This document shows, one piece after another, positions 42,797-48,637 of a stretch of 48,637 nt of DNA. Origin of the DNA: Calothrix sp. MO_192.B10 (lineage in GTDB: Bacteria > Cyanobacteriota > Cyanobacteriia > Cyanobacteriales > Nostocaceae); assembly GCA_030065055.1 (NCBI GenBank), contig JASJDS010000082.1:1-48637 (forward strand). The letters are read 5' to 3'. The notes below the pieces were generated by a model. The model was not told the DNA's origin. It did not search any database and saw only the letters and a list, made by a program, of their open reading frames with translations. Position 1 is the first letter of the stretch; each line of letters starts with the position of its first letter. Both the position numbers and the translations under genes were made by a program.

Positions 42797-43828
42797 TCAA
42801 ATCCTTTCCCTTACCCAGGAGGAGGTATTACTAATCCCATTAAAAACAGCAAATCCCCCCGCAGCAGCTAACATTAAAGATAAAATCGGTGCTAAAATTC
42901 CCAGGAAAATTAAGAACCACATAAAATCTGGGTCTGCGGTAGCATCTTGCGCCGGACCATCTATAATTACCCTGGCAGTTAAGATGACAATTAGGTTAAA
43001 AGATATTTTGGCAATTCCCATCGATAAAAATCCAGTTATCCAAGCAAAAATAGGTTTACCAGCTACGGGAAGCAATGAACCACCCACCGCTAAGGGACCT
43101 AAAGCTGCTACTAACAACATTGTCCCTTCAATCAGATTTTGAAAAGCATATTGTAAGGAAATTAAGAAGTTTTTAATAGTAGTTTGGAAAGTAGAACCTA
43201 ACAAAGCATTAAATGCCGTATCCGATACCACTCCTGGTGTATCTGCAATTTGATTCACCTTAGTTTCTAGTTTAGTAATCCACAAGCGATCGCCATATAA
43301 ATTTCTATATTCCTGCCAGAGAATTTCTGTTTTTTCTGTGGCTTTATCAAAACATTGTCTCCTTAATTCTCCTGTGAGTGATTGACAAGGACGCAAGAAA
43401 GAGCCAGCAATTTCTTCAGCTACACTCATATTTAATGCTTGTTGGTAACTTAAATCCGCATCAGCAATTGTTACCACCTGTTGATTAATCCCATTGAGGA
43501 AATCCCTTACACCCAAGGTAAGGTTAGACAGGGTGGTACCATTACCCACATTTGCCAATAATACCACAACAATAAAGGGCCAAATTAACGATGATAGAGG
43601 GCGAGATAATTCGCTGTATATGGCATCTTTCAGCCATTGCATCATAAAGAATAATAGGGTGCCAACGGCAAAAAATGTTCCCAATCTAGTTAGGGAGCCA
43701 TACAAATTTTCACTAGCATTATTTTGTAATAAATCCAACCATTGTTTATCCCAACTTTCAGTAATACTGCGGGCAGCGATCGCTCCACTGTTAAGAACTT
43801 CATTAATACCAACTTCAGCAAATAACAT
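42797..43828 (-). CDS. VirB6/TrbL-like multi-spanning membrane protein
   Basis: The Met at 43828 (MLFAEVGINEVLNSG) is chosen. A longer frame to 43972 would add residues encoded by repeat sequence (DAKDAKKGF, LLLITYYLI). The 343-residue protein has hydrophobic segments at about residues 50-70, 80-100, 200-225, 232-250, 258-280 and 305-325, with a cytoplasmic or periplasmic stretch containing RPCQSLTGELRRQCFD between. Multi-spanning proteins of this size occupy the VirB6/TrbL place in T4SS operons. Sequence alone does not prove it. Its stop is 3 bases before the VirB8-like start. Confidence 0.6.
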   Translation of the reverse strand: MLFAEVGINEVLNSGAIAARSITESWDKQWLDLLQNNASENLYGSLTRLGTFFAVGTLLFFMMQWLKDAIYSELSRPLSSLIWPFIVVVLLANVGNGTTLSNLTLGVRDFLNGINQQVVTIADADLSYQQALNMSVAEEIAGSFLRPCQSLTGELRRQCFDKATEKTEILWQEYRNLYGDRLWITKLETKVNQIADTPGVVSDTAFNALLGSTFQTTIKNFLISLQYAFQNLIEGTMLLVAALGPLAVGGSLLPVAGKPIFAWITGFLSMGIAKISFNLIVILTARVIIDGPAQDATADPDFMWFLIFLGILAPILSLMLAAAGGFAVFNGISNTSSWVRERI

Positions 43829-44499
43829 TATTAAGTAATAAGTAATAAGTAATAAATTAATTGGCGTTGCTTCCTTTGCGGGATGATTTTCTTCTCTCTT
43901 TCTATCAGAAAATCCTTTCTTTGCGTCCTTTGCGTCTAAAGCCCTACGGGCATGGCTGAGTGCAAAGCACACGCTTCGCGTTAACGTAGTTCCTCTGTAA
44001 GAGGCACGCTAATGTGGTTCATTACTTCATCCCTCTATTGTGCAACGCCAATTAATCTTTTTTATCCACTCCTTCCCTCGTGGGCGGGGAAACCCCGCCC
44101 CTACACCTTCCCTCCTTCTCTCCTTCACTCCTTTTATTCACGCCTTCACTCCTTCCCGATGGGCGGGGAAACCCCGCCCCTACAGCTACCCTCGTGGGCG
44201 CAAGCCGCAGCGCCCCTACTTCTTCACCCCTTCCCTCCTTTACTTCTTCCCTAGGCTGTAGACTTTGTGCCCCCCTCCAGGATAAATATTCATCCCACAT
44301 CTGTGACATGACTTGTTCCTTGTCTCTGGCAAGGAACATGGGGTTGGAGGCAGAGCCTCCCACCACAGGTACCAAGGCAGAGCCTTGGCACGAGAGTGAC
44401 ACCAAATAAGTAATGTTGATAGTTGATAGTTGATAGTTGTTAGTTGACTTCCTCATCCCACCAACCATCACTCCTTCCCTCCTTCACTCCTCCCCTCCT
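43829..44499. repeat. Repeat-filled gap inside the T4SS-like cluster
   Basis: About 670 bases without a gene: AAGTAATAAGTAATAAG (about 43832-43855); GGGCATGG and CACGCTTCGCG fragments (43945-44010); three palindromes of the GGGCGGGGAAACCCCGCCCC type (44082-44101, 44161-44180, 44196-44215) in CCTTCACTCC tracts; the inverted composite repeat copy B (44301-44400); and GATAGTT heptamers (about 44415-44445). Frames in it are repeat artefacts. Confidence 0.75.
44301..44400. repeat. Composite palindromic repeat, copy B (inverted)
   Basis: Inverted, slightly shorter copy of 14701-14820 with the same three hairpin motifs (CAAGGAAC, GAGGCAGAGCCTCC, CCAAGGCAGAGCCTTGG). Confidence 0.75.
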
Positions 44500-45285
44500 T
44501 CACTCCTCCCCTCTCCCTAACAAATCCGTCTGGGAGGTATTTCTCAATAACCTGGCAGCTTCTGCGGAAGAATCTACCCTTCTAGCTCGATTTACTTGCT
44601 CCATTTGTTGAGAAATACTGGCTAAGTTTAAGTTAGAGTACTGCAACGATTGTCTCATCTCTATGGTTTGACCTAACAATTCCCCCACAAATTGTGCTTG
44701 TTCCCCCTGGATTCTCACAGATTGTAGTTGAAATCTAGATTGAGTGCGACTGAGTAATGAGGTAAGTTGGTTCAAAGGATTATTACCAGGGACAATACTA
44801 GGAATTTCATCTAAAAAATTGCGATAAGCTTGATTGGCATCTCTTGTTGAGTCTGCAATTGTTCTAATGGCATTTTCAGTACTTCTTAACTTACTCCTCA
44901 ACCTAATTTGGGCATTTGGTTCTAGAAATGCTGCCACTCTACCTCTAGTAATAAAACGATAGACTTCATTATTAATATCTTGGGCATATATTAATGAATT
45001 ATTTTCAAATTCATCAGTTAATGAATTGACGATAATCTCATTATTAATTGCCTGATTAACACTCAAAGGATTAGGTATATTCAGTACTCCATCATCAGTC
45101 TCAATCGCTATATCTGCTTCTGATTCAACGGATTGCAATGTTTGCCCCAGATTATCTTGCAAATAGTTTTGTAAATCCTCAGCATATAGGCGAAAATCAG
45201 ACCACAATCGTCCTAATTGAGCGGTTGCCGGCAAACTAAATAAAAGTGCGATCGCTACTATAAAAACACCAGCCCTTACCATCAT
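44500..45285 (-). CDS. VirB5/TrbJ-like exported helical protein
   Basis: The 261-residue protein has a signal peptide (residues 1-22, ending PATAQ), then a largely helical body: NYLQDNLGQTLQSVESEAD, RSKLRSTENAIRTIADSTRD, NQAYRNFLDEI and a C-terminal Q/R/S-rich coiled region (FQLQSVRIQGEQAQFVGELLGQ, NLNLASISQQMEQVNRARR). A helical exported protein after the signal peptide and before the VirB6-like gene matches VirB5/TrbJ proteins, which sit at the pilus tip or stabilise mating. Family similarity is weak and position weighs heavily. Confidence 0.6.
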   Translation of the reverse strand: MMVRAGVFIVAIALLFSLPATAQLGRLWSDFRLYAEDLQNYLQDNLGQTLQSVESEADIAIETDDGVLNIPNPLSVNQAINNEIIVNSLTDEFENNSLIYAQDINNEVYRFITRGRVAAFLEPNAQIRLRSKLRSTENAIRTIADSTRDANQAYRNFLDEIPSIVPGNNPLNQLTSLLSRTQSRFQLQSVRIQGEQAQFVGELLGQTIEMRQSLQYSNLNLASISQQMEQVNRARRVDSSAEAARLLRNTSQTDLLGRGEE

Positions 45286-45340
45286 GTCCCCCTTTAATAA
45301 TTAATAATTATGAATTATGAATTACGAATTACGAATTACC

Positions 45341-48088
45341 TCAGCTATCTCTAATTGCTGCTACTAATTGCCGCGCAAATGTAGAAATAGCTTCATATTT
45401 ATCCTGGTATTGCTGCATCATTTTTTGTCTGCCTGCTTGCTCCTGGGGATTATTGGCAACCACTGCCAGTTGTTCGTATCCTGGGTAATAACGACAAAAC
45501 GTATAAAGGCCGCTATCATCTAATAACCATTGGCTGTAAATACCTTCTTTTTTGGGGAAAAAGCTTTCTGTGGCGTTGCGGGCAATAATTTCTCGCGGAT
45601 ACTTTAAAATATCAACAAAGCTATCCACCGCAACTGGCTGAATCCTCCCAATTAATCTAGTGGTCAGGTTTTGCAGAATCTTCGATGCAGCTTTAGATTT
45701 AGCAATAGTATCTGGGTCTTGGGCTGATAAAATCACCCTAATACCAGCTTTGGCTCCATTGGCGCAAATTCTCCCCACTAAGTCCGAAATTTGGTCAAAT
45801 TCAAATAAAATTGGGGCTTCATCAATAAAGAATATGGAAGCGGGACTACTCAAGGCACGACGCAAAGCAGCAGAATAGGCACTGAGGGACAATACCGCCG
45901 CATCTTCGCTGTCAGCTAGGTTTCTCAAGGCAAATACCAATAGAGGCGCGTCGGTGCGGAAGCTGGAGGGGGAAGAGATGGCTTTACCCACCCGACTGGA
46001 TAGCCAGAACCGTAAACGCAGGTGAATGTGGCTGAGTGCATCTTCTACCCTGCCGCCGATGGTATCTAATTGCAGGTGTTCGGGAGCGCAAAAGGTGAGA
46101 AAATCTTGCAAGGTGGGTGTTTTATCCCAGGCAGGACTACCAAACCCTCCTACCATTGCCTCATGATATCGCTGTTGGATGCCCATATCAGCAAAGAAGG
46201 CTGTGATTGCTAAATTGAGGACAGAACGCACGGTTTGGGCTAATAACTGATTCTCGGTGGACGAGCCTAAAACCATGGTCATTAACGCTGATTCCAAAAA
46301 TCCGATATAATCTTGTTGTCGATCGCGTTGTTCTTCTGGAGATAAAGATCGCAAGTCTGGTTGTTCAAACAGATTATTGGATTGTTTGGAAATATCAAAA
46401 TATGCCCCGTTCCTGCCCATAAACTCCGTATAGTCGGTAAAGGTAGACGTACCGTCGGGTTTAGGGAAATCTAAGGCGACTACGGGTATATTATGAGCCA
46501 AAGCCTGGGTTAAAATCCCCGATACCAAAACCGATTTTCCGGCGCGGGTAGTAGCAAATAAAGCTAAGTTTTTATGTTGATTAAATAAGTCTAAATGTAT
46601 GGGGGTTCCTCCCTCCTCAGCAACTAATTCAAACCCTTGGCGATCGCCTTTTTTGGTCATTACTAAAGGCATTAACCCCGGCACTTCATTGGTTAAATAA
46701 AGTTGGCGGCGATTGAATGGTTTAGCTAACAAACCTTCCCACACAATTGGCAGGGTTTGTAACCAAATCTTCCAAGCATATTCTGTCTCCCTAATTACCT
46801 GTGCCGGACGTTGAAAACAGTTTTCAATATACTTAGTTGCTTCCTCTAATTTCTCTAAATTAGAACGATGGACTAGAATAGCAATGCTCGTATAAATGGG
46901 AACTGCACCTTCATAAATTTGTTCCTGTGCTGCTACGGACTTCCTTAACTTTAATTGAGCATTGACATCAATGGTTTTACTCTTTTCCTGAGCCATCAAT
47001 GCCGACATATTCGACTGTTTCAGCACCCGTTGCAAAGTAGTTTTGACAATAGCTGGATTCGCCGCACTCAACTGACAAAATATCTCCGTATCTACCACCG
47101 TTTCCCTTGCCAGCAATTCCCATAAATAGCGCAACTGTGATGATTTATTCTGCCATCCTCCCGGCTTCTCCAGAAACGTCATCACCCCCACATAACTATT
47201 ATTCACATTCACCCATCGGCGATCCGCACAAGGAACCTGAGACTCCATTAATAAGGTGGTACTATGCAAATTATCTATCAGTAATTTAGTGCTAGCTAAA
47301 TCTGAATAAACCTGCTCATGTAAACCATTTTCATCTAAAGTAATTAACTGAGGAATATCTATAGGTTGGCTATCATTAAATCTTTGCCAAACAGAACCCC
47401 ATAAATCCATCGCAGTCAACGCCCTCACATTCAATCCCATCTTGTTAGAGAGCAACTGTTCCCAACGGCGAAAACCTTCTTTATAAGCATTAATAACTAA
47501 AGTTTCTATCCGCTCACTTTCTGTATCTGCAACCTCACCCTTAAACTTTGACCACCACAACTCACCCTTGGCTAATAATCTTTCTATCCAATCATCTGTA
47601 TTTGTATTACTAGGCTCAATGGTATAAGTAACATATATTCTGAGAAATTTAGGCTTACGAATGCCAGTACGAGTTAATTCTTGGATTCTTGCCCGTTCTG
47701 CCATTAACAAATATTTTATATCTGCTGAAGGTGCCTTTTTGATTAATTCAGCTAACTCCTGCTGCCGTTCTCTTTGGTCACTAAAAGAACCTAAATGAAA
47801 AGTGATTCTTTCCCCTTCAGGAATATCCTTTAAACCAGCTTCAATACTATTACAAACAGTATCTATTTGTTCCGTTCTTAAAGTCGTGTGTATCCCTTCA
47901 CACTCAAAACCAAAAACAAAACAGAACCGATCCTTTTGGGTTCCCTTAGTTAAAACATATCCACCCACATCCCTACCATTCAAAGAGACGCGCAACATTG
48001 TAGCTAAATGTAGAGCATCTTCAAACGGTGTTAACCTAGTTTCACTTCCGGCGACGCTGACGCTTTTTTTTCCGATTTTCGGCTTCAT
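45341..48088 (-). CDS. VirB4/TraC-like conjugation ATPase
   Basis: This 915-residue ATPase has a Walker A motif ATTRAGKSVLVSG (K518) and Walker B SIFFIDEAP (D756, E757), followed by RVILSAQDPDT, a sensor-like motif. The N-terminal half carries the VirB4-type domain (YFPV-like FETR/ELVAEEGGTPIHLDLF at about 490-505 leading into the ATPase). VirB4/TraC/TrbE ATPases power T4SS assembly and transport and are the most conserved T4SS component. The start overlaps the upstream 123-residue gene by 47 bases, which indicates translational coupling. It is large and intact. Confidence 0.85.
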   Translation of the reverse strand: MKPKIGKKSVSVAGSETRLTPFEDALHLATMLRVSLNGRDVGGYVLTKGTQKDRFCFVFGFECEGIHTTLRTEQIDTVCNSIEAGLKDIPEGERITFHLGSFSDQRERQQELAELIKKAPSADIKYLLMAERARIQELTRTGIRKPKFLRIYVTYTIEPSNTNTDDWIERLLAKGELWWSKFKGEVADTESERIETLVINAYKEGFRRWEQLLSNKMGLNVRALTAMDLWGSVWQRFNDSQPIDIPQLITLDENGLHEQVYSDLASTKLLIDNLHSTTLLMESQVPCADRRWVNVNNSYVGVMTFLEKPGGWQNKSSQLRYLWELLARETVVDTEIFCQLSAANPAIVKTTLQRVLKQSNMSALMAQEKSKTIDVNAQLKLRKSVAAQEQIYEGAVPIYTSIAILVHRSNLEKLEEATKYIENCFQRPAQVIRETEYAWKIWLQTLPIVWEGLLAKPFNRRQLYLTNEVPGLMPLVMTKKGDRQGFELVAEEGGTPIHLDLFNQHKNLALFATTRAGKSVLVSGILTQALAHNIPVVALDFPKPDGTSTFTDYTEFMGRNGAYFDISKQSNNLFEQPDLRSLSPEEQRDRQQDYIGFLESALMTMVLGSSTENQLLAQTVRSVLNLAITAFFADMGIQQRYHEAMVGGFGSPAWDKTPTLQDFLTFCAPEHLQLDTIGGRVEDALSHIHLRLRFWLSSRVGKAISSPSSFRTDAPLLVFALRNLADSEDAAVLSLSAYSAALRRALSSPASIFFIDEAPILFEFDQISDLVGRICANGAKAGIRVILSAQDPDTIAKSKAASKILQNLTTRLIGRIQPVAVDSFVDILKYPREIIARNATESFFPKKEGIYSQWLLDDSGLYTFCRYYPGYEQLAVVANNPQEQAGRQKMMQQYQDKYEAISTFARQLVAAIRDS

Positions 48089-48413
48089 GGTTCACTTCCA
48101 GAAAGCTATGATAACGAGCAATACCCCTTGTCCAGTGAGGCACCCCAATAAACTTACTTAAAAACCGCCAACTCCTACCACCACTCAATATCCACCAAGT
48201 CCCCATTCCCCAACCAGTAATTAATCCCGTCCACAACCACCGTTGAAAATCATCGGCGAACAAACCCCCAAAAATCCCATTGATGATAAAGTAAGCGGCT
48301 AAGGCAATCACAGTCCAAGGAAAGATTTGATCCGCAGGAATTGGGCCCAAGGAAGGCTGGGTTCCTAATATTTGATTGACGGGTCGAAATTCTTGGTCTT
48401 TCTCTTGAGCCAT
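48042..48413 (-). CDS. VirB3-like small membrane protein
   Basis: The 123-residue protein has two close hydrophobic segments (about 31-52, FPWTVIALAAYFIINGIFG, and about 58-75, WLWTGLITGWGMGTWWIL) and a basic tail (RKKKKRQRRRK-like end). In T4SS operons a small two-helix protein, VirB3, directly precedes VirB4, and here the genes overlap by 47 bases. Family identity rests on size, topology and this position. Confidence 0.6.
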   Translation of the reverse strand: MAQEKDQEFRPVNQILGTQPSLGPIPADQIFPWTVIALAAYFIINGIFGGLFADDFQRWLWTGLITGWGMGTWWILSGGRSWRFLSKFIGVPHWTRGIARYHSFLEVNHEAENRKKKRQRRRK

Positions 48414-48637
48414 AACAATTCAGTTATCAGTTATCAGTGAGAAGTTGCGGTGGTGAGGTAGTGTGGTCTTGGGGAGCCATTGCGGTCTTGTGGAGCCAGT
48501 CCGGTCTTGGGGTCTCCCCAAATGGAGGAACTGGCGTGGTTTCCCACTAAGAGCAAATGGCGTGGTTTCCCCCATGAACAACTACCGAAAGGGTGAATCC
48601 TGCGGATACGCTGCGCGAGCCCCGGCATAAGCAAACT
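48414..48637. repeat. Direct repeats at the window's right edge
   Basis: CAGTTATCAGTTATCAG (about 48421-48437) followed by GGTCTTGGGGAGCC / GGTCTTGTGGAGCC / GGTCTTGGGGTCTCC and two GGCGTGGTTTCCC units. No gene was seen, and the T4SS-like cluster probably continues beyond the edge. Confidence 0.6.

Noticed and set aside
43829-43972. N-terminal extension of the VirB6-like gene
   Set aside because: The added residues are encoded by repeats, and the internal Met at 43828 starts the hydrophobic, family-like region.
44012-44471. Several overlapping 70-140 codon frames on both strands
   Set aside because: They are built from palindromes and CCTTC tracts and encode low-complexity, proline/glycine-rich residues.
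1-48637. tRNA or rRNA genes
   Set aside because: No cloverleaf with a GTTCRA-type T-arm and no conserved rRNA stretches were recognised by eye. tRNAscan would be decisive.

Overview
The window comes from the chromosome of a cyanobacterium, most likely a filamentous, heterocyst-type (Nostocales-like) species. This rests on the frequent HIP1 octamer GCGATCGC inside genes, a psbA-family gene, cyanobacterial families (DUF928, DUF4327, FHA-type secreted protein with a CHAT protease, Uma2 endonuclease), and many heptamer/octamer short tandem repeats and small palindromic repeats between genes. lepA, ppsA and a malic enzyme gene argue for chromosome rather than plasmid. No rRNA, tRNA or CRISPR array was seen.

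Layout. 0.2-8.4 kb: a TPR-CHAT caspase-like protein, a Uma2-family protein, a DUF928 protein, a large FHA-domain secreted protein and a tiny secreted Cys-rich peptide. 9-17.2 kb: a PAS-GAF histidine kinase, an orphan ribbon-helix-helix protein, a possible HEARO-type structured RNA, lepA, two unknown genes and an ACT-domain malic enzyme. 17.3-21.8 kb: a decayed antitoxin-like gene, a WD40 protein and membrane Ser/Thr kinase pair, and the 3' remnant of a clpB gene between two direct repeats. 23-26 kb: a DUF4327 gene, a zinc-ribbon protein and an IS607-type element with a deleted tnpA and an intact but atypical tnpB. 26.4-33.2 kb, all on the plus strand: ppsA, a six-unit tandem hairpin array, a universal stress protein, a small exported protein, an NrdG-like radical SAM protein and a rogue D1 (PsbA) that has lost most Mn-cluster ligands. 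33.7-36.3 kb: a solo IS605-type tnpB with a divergent small gene, a SET-domain protein and a pterin carbinolamine dehydratase. 36.4-38.4 kb: a PD-(D/E)XK-like plus TPR fusion and a small membrane protein. 38.4-48.4 kb, all on the minus strand: a type IV secretion/conjugation-like gene set in the order VirB3-, VirB4-, VirB5-, VirB6-, VirB8-, VirB8-, VirB10- and VirB9-like, running in from beyond the right edge.

How the genes may work together. The CHAT, DUF928 and FHA genes probably belong to one cell-surface/secretion module. Malic enzyme (malate to pyruvate) and PEP synthase (pyruvate to PEP) lie 9 kb apart and could form one gluconeogenic route. The rogue D1, radical SAM and stress-protein genes suggest a dark or low-oxygen module, but this is inference. 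The strongest candidates for further study are the rogue D1 locus, the divergent T4SS with two VirB8-like proteins, the tandem hairpin array, and the TnpB lacking a recognisable third RuvC aspartate.
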